Part shown: positions 32,015-43,133 of the stretch, in pieces
Layout of the letters: every line of letters starts with the position of its first letter
Numbering within the stretch: position 1 is the stretch's first letter
Assembly (NCBI GenBank): GCA_000467715.1
Contig: AJFK01000058.1
Coordinates: forward strand, 1-64,000
DNA length: 64,000 nucleotides
Direction: 5' to 3'
DNA from: Hysterium pulicare CBS 123377
Lineage: Eukaryota > Ascomycota > Dothideomycetes > Hysteriales > Hysteriaceae
Made by a program: the position numbers and the translations under genes
The notes under the pieces: model-generated
What the model was told of the DNA's origin: nothing
Database searches by the model: none
The model's input: only the letters and a program-made list of their open reading frames with translations

Positions 32015-33052
32015 ATGACCCGAGAACTCATTTCCACACTCCCTTCCCGAATCGACGTGCACTCCCATTTCCTGCCGCCAGAATACCACGATGCGCTCGC
32101 CCAAAACGGCCATGAACAGCCGGACGGAATGCCTGCCATCCCTCCCTGGTCCCTTGAGGCCCATCTGGAAATGATGTCTACGGCCAACGTCTCCAGGTCC
32201 ATCCTCAGCATCAGTTCTCCAGGCACCCATCTCGTCCCTGGAAAAGACGCCATGACGAAGGCCCTCTCTCGACATTGTAATTCCTATGCCGCCTCGTTGA
32301 AGAGGAAACACCCGGATAAATTCGGATTCTGGGCTTCGCTGCCACTCCCAGATGTTGAGGCAAGCTTGGAAGAAATACGCGTGGCAGTGGAAGAAGGGGC
32401 AGATGGGTTCGGGCTCTTCACAAATTTCCATGGGCACTACCTCGGTTCCCCGAAATTCGATACCGTTTTCGAACAACTGAACCAAATCAAGGCCATCGTC
32501 TTCATACATCCGACAAAACCATGCATGCAATGTCCTAGCGCCCAGACAGGCGTGATGGATGCGACTCCCTTGGCCTCGGAATGTCCTATCCCAATGTACG
32601 AGTTCTTCTTCGACTCCGCACGTGCAGTGACGAATCTCTTTTTGAGCGGGACAGTGAAACGGTGTCCAAACATCCGCTTCATTGTGCCGCATGCTGGAGG
32701 CTGTTTACCTCCTCTCATCTCAAGATTCATTGCTTTTTCGCATGTTGTGCCCGGAGGGGTCTTGATGACCGATGACGAGGTTCGTGGGGCATTGACTAGA
32801 CAATTCTACTTCGATCTCGCTGGCATCGTCTTCGCTGGCGAGGAGGGCGGGCTTGGACAGTTAAGAGCACTCATCGAAGGTTATGATATCCGTTCCGATA
32901 GACTGCTGTACGGAAGTGATTTCCCTTTTACGCCTACTCCGTGGGTGAAAAGGTTCGCCGATAGGATGAAGCTGGGCTTGGAGAGCTTGTTCGATAAGCA
33001 GGACAGAGATAGAATCTATGAAGGGAATGTAAGGGCATTACTTGGAGAATAA
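32015..33052 (+). CDS. Amidohydrolase-2 family decarboxylase (ACMSD / resorcylate decarboxylase-like)
   Basis: A single exon of 345 residues. The metal-dependent TIM-barrel family (amidohydrolase 2) is shown by RIDVHSHFLPPEY near the N-terminus, VFIHPTKP, the active-site HAGG motif (RFIVPHAGGCLPPL), and RLLYGSDFPFTPTP with the conserved Asp. Characterised relatives decarboxylate 2-amino-3-carboxymuconate semialdehyde, gamma-resorcylate or other hydroxybenzoates. The lack of a signal peptide makes it cytosolic. The substrate cannot be told from sequence, and no neighbouring gene belongs to a catabolic pathway. It is flanked on both sides by a TACCTAGGTA palindrome. Confidence 0.88.
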   Translation: MTRELISTLPSRIDVHSHFLPPEYHDALAQNGHEQPDGMPAIPPWSLEAHLEMMSTANVSRSILSISSPGTHLVPGKDAMTKALSRHCNSYAASLKRKHPDKFGFWASLPLPDVEASLEEIRVAVEEGADGFGLFTNFHGHYLGSPKFDTVFEQLNQIKAIVFIHPTKPCMQCPSAQTGVMDATPLASECPIPMYEFFFDSARAVTNLFLSGTVKRCPNIRFIVPHAGGCLPPLISRFIAFSHVVPGGVLMTDDEVRGALTRQFYFDLAGIVFAGEEGGLGQLRALIEGYDIRSDRLLYGSDFPFTPTPWVKRFADRMKLGLESLFDKQDRDRIYEGNVRALLGE

Positions 33053-33090
33053 TGCGATGGTGTGCATGCGACGTCCACGGTCGGGCCAAC

Positions 33091-33100
33091 TACCTAGGTA
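33091..33100. repeat. TACCTAGGTA palindrome, copy 2
   Basis: A perfect copy 39 bp after the amidohydrolase stop codon. With one more base pair matching on each side (C and G), the palindrome here is 12 bp. Confidence 0.85.
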
Positions 33101-33283
33101 GTATATTGCACGTAAAAGGGAGGTCTATAAACATCTAAGGGAATGCATTTGAACATATGTAACACTGAAGAGCAAATGCAATGCTGTTTAAAGCGGAGAC
33201 TTATCTTTACGGAGGAGTGCTCTGGCAGCATCAGCCTGTGAAGGGCAGTACGGTGAATCGTCTTCCAAATTGAACATTAACGT

Positions 33284-35133
33284 TTATATATACTTATACG
33301 GATTCATAATCCCTTTCTGCGACGTTCGTTAGCCGACCACTTCAAACTCTGGAATCAGCTGTATCTCAACAAGATACACGAACTTACTGGATCATATAAG
33401 TCCTTGATCTGCCTCATCAACCCAACCATGGCGTCGCTCCTACTATACCCAATGAAAGGTTTTTTAGCGATGCCCAATCCATGCTCAGCACTGATACTCC
33501 CGTTCTTCTCCTGAACCCATTCATACACGTACGGCTCAAGCTGCTTCTCTACCTCCTTGTCATATCTCCGTGTTGGTACGTTCAAATGCAAATTCGCATC
33601 ACCCATGTGCCCGTACCCAACTACGTCCACTACGGGATACGAGTCATCGTTGCCAACTAAACCGGCTTTGGTGAGGCGATCTCGGACATCATTTACTAGG
33701 TCATACATCGCAGAGATGGGAAGTGAGAGATCGTATTTATACACGCCGCCCCAGTGGCCGAGACATTCTGGGATTCCTTCGCGACAAGACCAAAGCTCTT
33801 GGACTTGGGTTTGATCTTGGGCTAGAACGCCATCTGATACTATCTCCGTTTCCATCACATGCTCAAGGAACGTTTGTAATTTCTGCTCCATTCTTAGTCA
33901 TGTCATCAAGTAGGTTAACTAGAAGGGACAAACCTCGCTGTCGTGATCAGTGTTGGAGCCACTGGTTTCAACGAGGCAATAAAAAGGGTGCTCTCCTTCT
34001 AATGGCATCTTCTTCCCGGTGGCTCTGTTGAGCAATTTTTGACTACGTCCATCCATAAGTTCAAAGGCGGATAAAATCTCCGATAAGTGACCCTTAGCTT
34101 CCCGGAAAGCTTGTTGCACCTTCTCATAGCTTTCCAGGCCGAAGTATGCAACGTTTACAGCAGATGAGCGTTGCGGGCAGAGGATAGATATGCTGGTTAT
34201 TATGCCGATGGTGCCTTCGCCGCCGATGAAGAGTTGCTTGATGTCGTATCCGGTATTATTTTTCCTGAGCTTGGACAAGTCATCCATGATTGTTCCATCC
34301 GGGAGCACAGCTTCAATACCTAGAACATTCCCATGTAAGCTGCCATACCGGAGAAGCCGCAGTCCGCCTGCATTCGTTGCCACATTGCCTCCTATCTGAC
34401 ACGACCCCTTAGCCCCCAAGTCAAGCGGGAAGATATGTTTCTTCTCCGCCAGGAAATTGTCTGCAACCTCCAACACCACACCAGCATCGGCGATCAGTAT
34501 CCCCGACACTTCATCAAACGACCGGATGTTGTCCATGCGCTGGAGATTGACAACAATTTCGTCGAAGACAGGGACGGAGCCGCCAACAAGGCCTGTATTT
34601 CCGCCCTGGGGAACAACGGCAAGCATGTTGTCGTTGCAATACTTGAGAATCTTACTGACTTCCTCGGTGGATCCGGGCTTGAGGACTAGCTGAGCGTGGC
34701 CGCGGTACTTGCGCATCCAGTCGCTGTTGAATGGCTCAATATCTTCGGATGCATCTTTCGATACACCGTCCACGACGGCTGATTCCGAGCCCAGTAGGTC
34801 TTGAAAGAATCTGACATGCTCTTGTGTGAGCTTAGAGTACTTGGAATTGCGTTGCAGTTCAGGATATCTACATTGATAGTCAATGACGTGGTTTACGAAT
34901 TGGCAGCTGAGAAGCGCATACGAGTCTGAGGTGAACTTTATAGACTTTGCAGGAGCAGGCCCTCCTTTCACGCCTCCTTTCTCATTCGGCTGGTGCGGTT
35001 CTGACGTCGCGGCTGTGCTCCCGGTCCATCGTACTTGAGCAGCGGGTCTTAGGTTGAAATGGCCTTTTGATAACGGTGTTGCAGTGCATGTCAGTCGGCG
35101 CAATGGGGCGACGAATCTACTTGATATCGCCAT
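33284..35133 (-). CDS. DLD2: Mitochondrial FAD-linked D-2-hydroxyacid dehydrogenase (D-lactate / D-2-hydroxyglutarate, Dld2 type)
   Basis: Three exons (33934-35133, 33388-33882, 33284-33316) give 575 residues; the 33-nt last exon codes for the conserved end GIMNPYKYI. The N-terminus MAISSRFVAPLRRLTCTATP is a mitochondrial targeting type. The FAD-binding type 4 domain shows VVPQGGNTGLVGGSVPVFDE, FPLDLGAKGSCQIGGNVATN and GGLRLLRYGSLHGNVLG, and the C-terminal substrate domain has YGHMGDANLHLNV and SAEHGLG. These match yeast Dld2/Dld3 and human D2HGDH rather than Dld1. Such enzymes oxidise D-2-hydroxyglutarate and D-lactate. The frame is open upstream of the chosen ATG without another ATG. The gene is divergent from PRE6. 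Confidence 0.93.
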
Positions 35134-35413
35134 TAGGCCCAATGGCACTGCGACGGTGAGCAAAGTTGAGGGAGATAGCCCGCTGGAATAGTGAATGTCA
35201 CTCGTGCATTTCGCGGAGCTTGGACCCGCCACGAGAGGGCACTCGATGTCTGTCTTGGCTAGGCTGTCAAACGACGCGGAAGCTCCAGCGAGCTCCGCTG
35301 AAGCAACAACCCCAATTCATCACTCCGCCCTCAACCATCTGCACCCCTTCTCCGAACCCTTCCTTTCTTTTGACCTCGATTCATCTCCGTCGCTTGACAT
35401 TCAACCTCCCGTC
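35134..35413. promoter_or_regulatory. Shared promoter region of DLD2 and PRE6
   Basis: The 280 bp between divergent start codons. The PRE6 leader is very pyrimidine-rich (about 35320-35405). I see no obvious proteasome-associated (Rpn4-like) element, though I checked only by eye. Confidence 0.45.
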
Positions 35414-36339
35414 ATGGCATCCGGCTACGATCGAGCCCTCTCAGGTACGGACTGGCGTCCCCAAACAGTCACATTCTCTAGCTAACTACCTCCAGTCTTC
35501 AGTCCTGATGGCCACGTCTTCCAAGTCGAATATGCTCTCGAAGCCGTGAAGCGAGGCACCTGCGCCGTTGGTGTAAAAGGTAGCGACATCGTCGTGTTAG
35601 GCTGCGAAAAACGCTCCGCCATGAAGCTTCAAGACACTCGGATCACGCCCTCCAAAATCTGCCTGGTAGACACACACGTTGCTCTAGCTTTTGCCGGTCT
35701 CAATGCCGATGCGAGAATTCTGGTGGACAAGGCACGGTTGGAGGCACAGAGTCATAGGTTAACCGTCGAAGATCCCGTCTCGATAGAGTATATCACGAAA
35801 TATGTCGCCGGTGTTCAGCAGAGGTATACCCAGAGTGGTGGGGTGAGGCCGTTTGGCATCAGTACTCTCATCGTTGGGTTCGATCCAAACGATAAGACGC
35901 CACGGCTTTATCAGACCGAGCCGTCTGGTATCTATTCGGCATGGTAGGGCTTTACCGCCAGTCTGAATGTATCTTGAGCTGATGAATCTTCAGGAAAGCA
36001 AATGCGATTGGTCGATCCTCCAAAACCGTTCGTGAATTCCTTGAGCGCAACCACAAGGCCGACATGGATAGGGAAGAGACCATCAAGCTCACTGTCAAAT
36101 CCCTCCTCGAAGTCGTACAAACTGGTGCGAAGAACATAGAGATCGCAGTCATGGCACCCGGCAAGCCCCTCGAGATGCTGCCAGTCGAAGATATTGAGAA
36201 GTATGTGGAGAACATAAACACCGAGAAGCAGGAGGAAGCTGCCAACAGGCGGCCAGGTCGCACCCCAGGAACCGGCACTGCGGCTATACTAACACGTCCT
36301 TCGGGCGACGAGCGCGCGGGGCCGTCAGGTGGGATATAG
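35414..36339 (+). CDS. PRE6: 20S proteasome subunit alpha4 (Pre6/PSMA7)
   Basis: Three exons (35414-35444, 35496-35943, 35994-36339) give 274 residues. The translation [20 protein letters not shown] continues [19 protein letters not shown], the alpha-subunit N-terminal signature in its alpha4 form, and then [32 protein letters not shown] and [18 protein letters not shown]. Alpha4 sits in the outer ring of the 20S core in cytosol and nucleus and has no protease activity itself. The tail beyond about residue 245 ([10 protein letters not shown] to GPSGGI) is Gly/Pro/Arg-rich and longer than in yeast or human, and probably disordered. Confidence 0.96.
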
Positions 36340-36680
36340 GCGAACTGTCATCACAGCATTGGCGTCAGGGAGATAGAGAACCTTTTGGGCATCTGTAACA
36401 TACCAAAGATACAGACGAAAGCATCGGAGAAATTCTCTCGATGCGAACAATACGAGGTTACAATCACAATGAATAACAGGAGTGACCACTCCATATTATA
36501 TTGGCGGTTTCTCATAATGCCATGCTGATATGGAATGTTTGTCGCATGCCCATTCTTCCGATGAGACTTTTATCGCACTGAAGTTTTTGTATGCCATTCA
36601 TGACATCTATGCCTGTCCCACTGTCAAACTATATAAGATCATTGATCTCTCTACAATCCTTCTGAGCCCGACATGTCTGC
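36340..36680. other. Intergenic region between convergent genes
   Basis: About 340 bp shared by two convergent 3' ends. No gene is seen. Confidence 0.4.
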
Positions 36681-37633
36681 TCAGTTATTCTCTCCCTTCT
36701 CGAATCTCTTACTCCGCTTCTCCTCCCTCTTCCTTTCGTGCTCACGAACCAGTTCAGGCGGGGAGTCTTCGATGAGCTCACTCTCATTACTGAGACCAGA
36801 CCATTTGGGAAGACCGTCAGGAACATCCATGACGCGTTGTCCGTAAAACATGTGACACCTATCAGAATATGCTTCATCAGCTTCTTCGCAACTATAAATG
36901 ATAGAACACTAAGCAGGCAAGGGTTTTGTACCTTGGTTTGAAAGCAGCCTTATCCTCATCCGTCTTTAGATGAATTAAGCTTGGGAACAGGAGAATCATG
37001 TTCCGTCCTTCGTCCATGATAGGAGAGTGGCAGAATGAACATCGGACTTTGCACGGCAGTTTGTGCGCGATGGACTTCTCGGTCGGGTCGTACCATTCTA
37101 AGTCATGGTGTCCGTGGGCGAAATTGATGTCCTGCACCGTTGAGTTTTCATAAGTTCCACGTAAAAGAGGTTATCTAAAGACAAACCTCTTTGTGAAAGA
37201 TGGCGGCCCATTGGAAAGGTGCAGCTAGAAGACAGCGGATCAGCACTGCTGCTCTTACAAGCTTTTGGCTGCAGATATTGCAGACGGATAGATACTCACC
37301 ATGCTGAGTCTGGCAAGTGGTGCAATGGCACAGCTTGCTATCCAACGGCTCCCTTCTACTCAACTGATACTTGACGCGTCCACAATGACAATTCGCCTCA
37401 TACTGAACATTGAAGTCGTCATCCTTCTCATGGACGCGATAAGGAGCGCGCTGCTTCCATTCACTCTCACCAGTAGTCGACTTCCCGCGAGCTTGACTGG
37501 GGTCCATAGCTGCCGATAGTGCTGGGGAGTTGTGTCGCGTGAGGAGTAGTGGGCGAAGAGTACTCGTTCTTAGGCACAGATGACGCTTTGAAAGATTGAA
37601 TGCAAGTGTTGGAGTCAGGGTTCTTGTTGCCAT
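36681..37633 (-). CDS. GFA/CENP-V domain protein (glutathione-dependent formaldehyde-activating family)
   Basis: Four exons (37300-37633, 37187-37224, 36932-37131, 36681-36858) give 249 residues. The zinc-binding GFA core is visible: YEANCHCGRVKYQLSRREPL, KLCHCTTCQTQH and CKVRCSFCHSPIMDEGRNM. The end, CHMFYGQRVMDVPDGLPKWS, is also typical. The first 43 residues are basic with few acidic residues and could be a mitochondrial presequence; an internal Met (MDPSQARG) would give a cytosolic form. Members of this fold bind zinc, and the founding enzyme condenses glutathione with formaldehyde; most fungal members have no tested activity. The C-terminus carries a highly charged helix (REHERKREEKRSKR). 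Confidence 0.85.
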
Positions 37634-37959
37634 AAGATGGGGTCTTCAGTGTAGAAGTAAGGCATTGGCCTTGGTGTAGCGGGGGGTTTCTTTTTGTACA
37701 ACTTTATGAAAAGATGCGTCGCCGATTGGTTGACGTCACCATGATGCGCCGAAGACGTCGGAACGCGACAATGGCCAACTCGTCGACACATGACATTCTG
37801 GCCCCATCGCCAGCGGGATCATCCATTACATCCACTCCATCGCCTAGGTATGTTATGGCTGCTCCTAAACGCCTCGCCGGATGCAAACATGCTGCAAAAC
37901 GCTTCGCTTTTCAATGTACACCTTCCCATGCATTCAATGCCTGCCGAACTGGCAGAAAT
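37634..37959. other. Intergenic region, tandem minus-strand genes
   Basis: About 330 bp containing the GFA-gene promoter and the 3' flank of the 5-phosphatase gene. No further gene is seen. Confidence 0.4.
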
Positions 37960-40900
37960 CTACACCTTTAGAAGCTTCCTTGCTTCTTTAACAGAAACCC
38001 CAAATACGTTGACGAGATAATCAAGCCTAAGCATAATGCATTAGCATACTTAGCCCCGTAAGTCTTCACTGTAAGCTTGGCATACTCACTTGATGTCCGT
38101 AGCGATGCGTCGCTTGACCGTTTCGAACTCCTCTTCACATCGTTGCCTGGTTGCAATTCTCCGCGTCGAAGAAACCGTCTTCACTCTGATCTTGAAGGTG
38201 CCACTAACCGGCCTATGATCTGACACTCTCACTCCATCATGTCGCCTGTATTCCACCTGCTTGATGCTCCCTAAACCCCGATAAAGCAATCGATCGCACC
38301 AAGCTGGACTTCTCCTCTTCTCACTCGAATCATAGTTATCAGTTCCCACATCATATTTGTATGTGGGCGCAAATGTAATCGGAGCCTCTCTAAACGCCCT
38401 CAGCCTGAACCCAGGGTTCTTTCTCCTCGAGAGGAGAAGTTGATCCCTGTCAAGTAGTTTGCTTAGGTTCTTCATTTTGACAGCCTCAATCACTCGATCT
38501 CGTGGCATCGAGTCTATGCGGTAATTGAGATCTCCATTTAGAATACAGATCTCGTGGTCGAGGATCATGGAGCCGTCACCTCCCCCAATGAAGAGGTCAG
38601 AGCGGCCTGCGGGATCTAGACGGCGAGGAAGAGCGTCTGTTTCCATGATTGCCGCGATGTCGTTGTTTCGGTGGACAGTTTGGGTTTGCCCCGCTGCTAG
38701 GTGGCAGTTAATGAAGCACAGTGAACTGTCATCAAGGAAGAATCGGACGATGAGCGCGCCCTAACTTCGCGTTAACTGAATCCTAATCACAATGCAGTTG
38801 GGTTGGCAAACCTTATTCCCATGCAGCCCGCCCATGCCAAGCTTAACTTCTGCTGCGCAGACGTCCTTGATCTTCCCCCTTTCAGTTGACTTCACGAAGA
38901 TGCAAGTAAACAGCCCAACGAGATTCGCGGTATGCAGTAAAATGTAATCCGCGGATGGCACATGTTCGTCGAGCGCCCGAATGAGATGATCTCGCCAAGC
39001 TCGGTATTGATGGCTCATATGCTCCTGCTCGGAAGGATCCTTCTTTTTGTTCTTCTTGAAGAAGCTACCTAGAAGATATCAGCCACATATTCTCGAACTC
39101 AAATATGCAAACGTTCACTTACGAGCCGTGACCTTCTTATCTTCCAGGTCCACGAGCTCCTGAAACCCAAAAACAAGTATATCTGGAGGATCGTGCGGCT
39201 GTAATAATTCCCGAAAGAAGTTCAAATCCTGTTCGTCGTGTCGTAAACTTGTAGGTTTGGAAGCGCCGGCATTCCATGTCATAACGACCGCAGTTACTTC
39301 TCGGAAATCACAAAAGTCGGCATCGTGCTCTTGCATTTGGGATTCTAGAGTTTGGGCCATATTGTCAACAAAGCCCTCAAGAAAGAAGGAAGCCAAGTGT
39401 TAAACGTACCGAGCCAGTCATCCCTCAACATTCCATCCCACACGCGGAGCATATTGTCCATGCCAAGTGAGCCCACCTGTAGTCGGTCAAGCTTCCATAT
39501 GCTAGTCCTATCCACCACAATCCCCGCAATCGCATTTTCGTGGGCATGCCAGTCTTTCATGACTCTCCACGGGTGGCACGTGGTATCATACACATAGATC
39601 ATACCCGTAATGTACCCAGCCCAAAGGTGGTCACCGACGCCAACTAACGAGCTGATCTTGTATAAGCTAACGCTTACGACTCCCAGGCAGCTAAAGTCCT
39701 TCTTAGCATATATGGTGACTTTTCCGTCATTATGGCCGAAGTATATGCGGTCCGGTTGGCTGCTCAATATAGCACCCGAAGTTACCTCACCCACACCGGG
39801 CTGAGAGAGTGGACGCTGTAGGATTTGGGTGAAGTATGTATTGTCTTCGGTTCGTTGAAACACCCTGATGTCCTTCCCTGTAGCGATCCAGAGCTGTGTC
39901 CCAGAGATGATGGAAAACGTATGCCCCTTCGCCACGCGGAAGCTGTTGGGCGTTTGCGCTAGATTTGGAGAACCGGATTCATCTGGGGGCCAAAGGTGAA
40001 TCTTGCCTTCATCATCCAATGACCACATTTCAGCCGCGTACCGATATATCTTGATTATCGTATTCCGTGGATGTGCATTAATCTTTGTGTATACGACGCT
40101 CTGGGTGGGGATATCGACTTCATGAAGCTCTCCGGTATTTGTGCCTAACCATAGTCGTTTCCCCTCCTCCTCGACATCCTTGGCAGGCCGAAAAGATAGC
40201 GCCGTGACCTTGACCGTGTCGCCATGACTTAAACTCATCAAGAGTTCGCCAGTCAATAGGCTCCAGACGCGAGTTACGTATCCAGTTGTGCAGATATAAT
40301 CTCCACAAATCGCAAATAACCTAGTTTCGTACTTCGTCGGTATTTCTCGGATGTAGTCTCTGAAAACTGGAGGCCTACGATTCGCCTGCGAAGAATCCGG
40401 ATAGTCAGTCAATGTGGGAATGGATTTGTCTACCGGCGTCTCCGTATCGTCAGAATCATCGGCGATAGGAGCTGACTGGGCTATTAGGGAGGATATTGGT
40501 CTCCTGATTTCACCTGAGGCTCGCGGTATGGACCAAGAGTTGGCCGGGAGGTGGGGTGACTGGCTCGTAGAAGGAGCAGCGAAAGTCTGAGTGCGCTTCG
40601 GAGGAGGCATAAATTTCGATGTTGCCTCGGCAGCGGCCGCAACGGGACGGTAGGTGTCCATTGATCGCCTAACCGGAGGATCTGGAGGCGGTGGTCTTGT
40701 TATTGGCATGCTTGCACGGAAATCAGCGGTTTCCCGCCGTGGAGGTAATCCTGGGCGGTCTTCCGGCGAGTCGCCTGTGATCTCGATACGTGTGGGAAGA
40801 TGTTTCATGGAAGATTGTTGAAAACCTTGCGCCCTCGGATCGGAGGATTTCTGCTTCTCAGCAACAGCATGATGCTTAGGTGGAGGTGGAAAGTAGCTAT

Positions 40901-41870
40901 CTCGTTTTGGAGGACGATGTTTGGTGGCCGAGCTGCGAGGTTTCGAACTCAGGTGTAAACTTGGAGGAGAATCCCCAGGGTGACTGCCCTCGCTGCTGGG
41001 TGGAGTGCTGAAAGGCGAAACCGCCTCCTCTGATGGATCCGCAGCACATTCTGGAGCAAGCGTGGCTCTCGAACTCGGCTCTAAAGATGGGGATTTACCC
41101 GCGATCTTCGGTTTCCCGGCGCGATTAATAGGAGGAGGAAGGGGGCTAGGAGCAAGGGGTTGGGACTTTTGGTAAACACCTCGCTCAGCGGCTACACTTT
41201 TGAGTGGATCAGGAGAATTGGTAACAGCCGTGCTTGGTTGAAAGAACGGAGTTTGTTTTGCGTCAATAATCGGGGTGGTGGTCCGACTAGGGATTCTGAA
41301 GTGTCTGGGACCATTGAGCTGTGGTGAGTCTGAACGAAAACCTGATGGCTCTATTGAGCCTGATGGTAGAGCTCGGGAAGGGATAGGAGCATGGATCTGG
41401 CTTTCGGAAAGCTTGGGAGGCGAGGCAGGAGATTGGATTGTTACGCGCGGTGGAGACCGCGGAGGAGAAAGCGCAACCATCGAGGTAGGCCTTGGTTTTG
41501 GCTTGCTTAACGGCGTTCGTGGTGGTTTTGCCCCAGGGGTCATTGGACCAGGCCCGCTGAAATCCGACGAATATGGTGTTGAAGTGCGCTGTCCACCATC
41601 TCTTGGTATGTCTAAAGATATTCGCCCATCACTCCGCAGTCTATGATCCTCAGGCTTTTCCAGTCTGTCGAGCGCCATGGGAGATGGCTGTCTAGGCGAA
41701 GCTGCAGGAGGGAAGGTGGGAGTCTTATTAGCACTCAGCATGTTTTCGAAATGGCTGCGCAGAGAAGACACGGGTTTCTAGAGAGGTAATGTCAGCTAGA
41801 CAGGCAGGACAAGCTGGGGGACACCCACAATGGACGACCCATCGGTGCTGTCTTCTTGTGATGGTTCCAT
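37960..41870 (-). CDS. WD40-like propeller plus inositol polyphosphate 5-phosphatase
   Basis: Six exons (41829-41870, 39410-41777, 39123-39344, 38812-39068, 38090-38760, 37960-38026) give 1208 residues. Residues 1-450 are Pro/Ser-rich and disordered. A beta-propeller follows (ALSFRPAKDVEEEGKRLWLG to SIWKLDRLQVGSLG, about 500-800). The C-terminal catalytic domain has VMTWNAGASKP, DILVFGFQELVDLEDKK, ILNGDLNYRID, SPAWCDRLLYRG and SDHRPVSGTF, the metal and substrate motifs of the 5-phosphatases. The last exon adds KLDYLVNVFGVSVKEARKLL. Such enzymes remove the 5-phosphate from PI(4,5)P2 and related lipids at membranes. An acceptor just upstream of the chosen ATG (near 41900) could add a further 5' exon. 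Confidence 0.92.
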
Positions 41871-42539
41871 GGCGGAAGATGCGTCGTCAACCAACACCAA
41901 GTCCTAATTCATGTATGTGCATCGACCGTGAAGCGATCAGTACCATTGAGGCCTGAACGGGGACGGTGAAAGAATGTTGAATTCGACGGGATACCAGGCG
42001 GCATGTGAGGTCGGAGGGGCGAGGTGATCCGAGGCGAAGAATGCAAAAGGATGGATTCTGGGTATGAGGTTGCTCATCCGTGGTTCGCGAGGTCTTTGTA
42101 GATGACAAAAGCTGTGCAAGTTCCCTTAAGTGCTCTTAGGTGGAAGACGGTGGGATGGCAGCCGAGCGAGAGAGTGTTTCAGAGAGAAGGGTTGCTTGTT
42201 CTCGAGAGAGGAGGGAGCGTAGTTTACAGAGAAATGTGTGAGCGAGAGTTGGCGTGGGCAAGCACATGTATGGATGGGCACAAAGATAGAGCTGTGGTGG
42301 TGATGATGCAGCGGGCCATGGGCACACTCCTTGGGCTGACGTTCCCCAGTTCCCACGCCCACCTAGGCACGCCCAAGCCACATGCCACCACGGCCTTCTT
42401 GGCCTTCTTGCCGTACTGTACCTGAACGCGCCCTGACGATCGGAAACAACAGAAGCTGCAAACCACCCACGACGCCGCCTATTCGCGGGCAACACTGGGG
42501 AAAGGTTGTCTGCGTCCTTGATTTGACGCCGTTAACGAA
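41871..42539. promoter_or_regulatory. Divergent region between the 5-phosphatase and CHY-protein genes
   Basis: About 670 bp with both promoters. The plus strand at 42340-42530 is GC-rich. Frames on both strands lack family similarity. It contains a CACCTAGGCAC near-match to the window's TACCTAGGTA palindrome at about 42359-42369. Confidence 0.4.
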
Positions 42540-43133
42540 ATGTGGTGAGCCCCCTTTCCCCATCGCCGTCAGCTGTGGTTCCGGCGAGACCCCCGCGCTG
42601 ACCCATCGCCGCAAGCAAACACGTCCTGAACGCCCAAGTCGCCATCCGCTCGCCTTGCTGTGAGTGGAATCTCCCTCCTACTCGAACAGACTCATAATAT
42701 TGCCTAGGCCGCAAGTGGTTCGACTGTGCAGAATGTCACCAAGAGACAGAAGAGCACCCCCTCCTCCAAAGCTTTGACATGACCTTCGCCTGCAAGAAAT
42801 GTAAAAAATGCTTTCGAAAGGACGCCCGGGAATTCGAAGAAAGGTGAAGTATGCCCTCTGCTACATCTGACATTGGCATGAGGGCTGACCAAGTTTAGCG
42901 ATGAGTACTGCCCACACTGCGACAACCATTTCGTTCTGGACGCACTTACGCCGAAACCATCACTTCAGGTCGAGGGAGAGGACGTTAGGATAGACTCAAG
43001 GTAATTTTCTTTATTCCTGTCGGCGAAATTTTGCTCATGGATTTCGTGTAGGATGCTCAAAGACGACCGAGTTCGCGTGGAAGAACAGAGATCAATATTC
43101 AATGTTAAAGACGCAGCTGATCGTTTGGGATGA
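42540..43133 (+). CDS. CHY-type zinc-finger protein (Hot13-like)
   Basis: Five exons (42540-42544, 42616-42659, 42708-42843, 42899-43000, 43052-43133) give 122 residues, starting MCKHVLNAQVAIRSPCCRKW. The Cys/His pattern CKHV, CC, CAECH, CKKCKKC and CPHCDNHF is that of the CHY zinc finger. Yeast Hot13, a small CHY protein of the mitochondrial intermembrane space, helps keep Mia40 zinc-free during oxidative import; this protein is the same size class, but its location is an inference. The first coding exon carries only ATG plus two bases, and its intron ends in AAG after a CTGAC branch site. The C-terminal 20 residues are charged. Confidence 0.88.
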
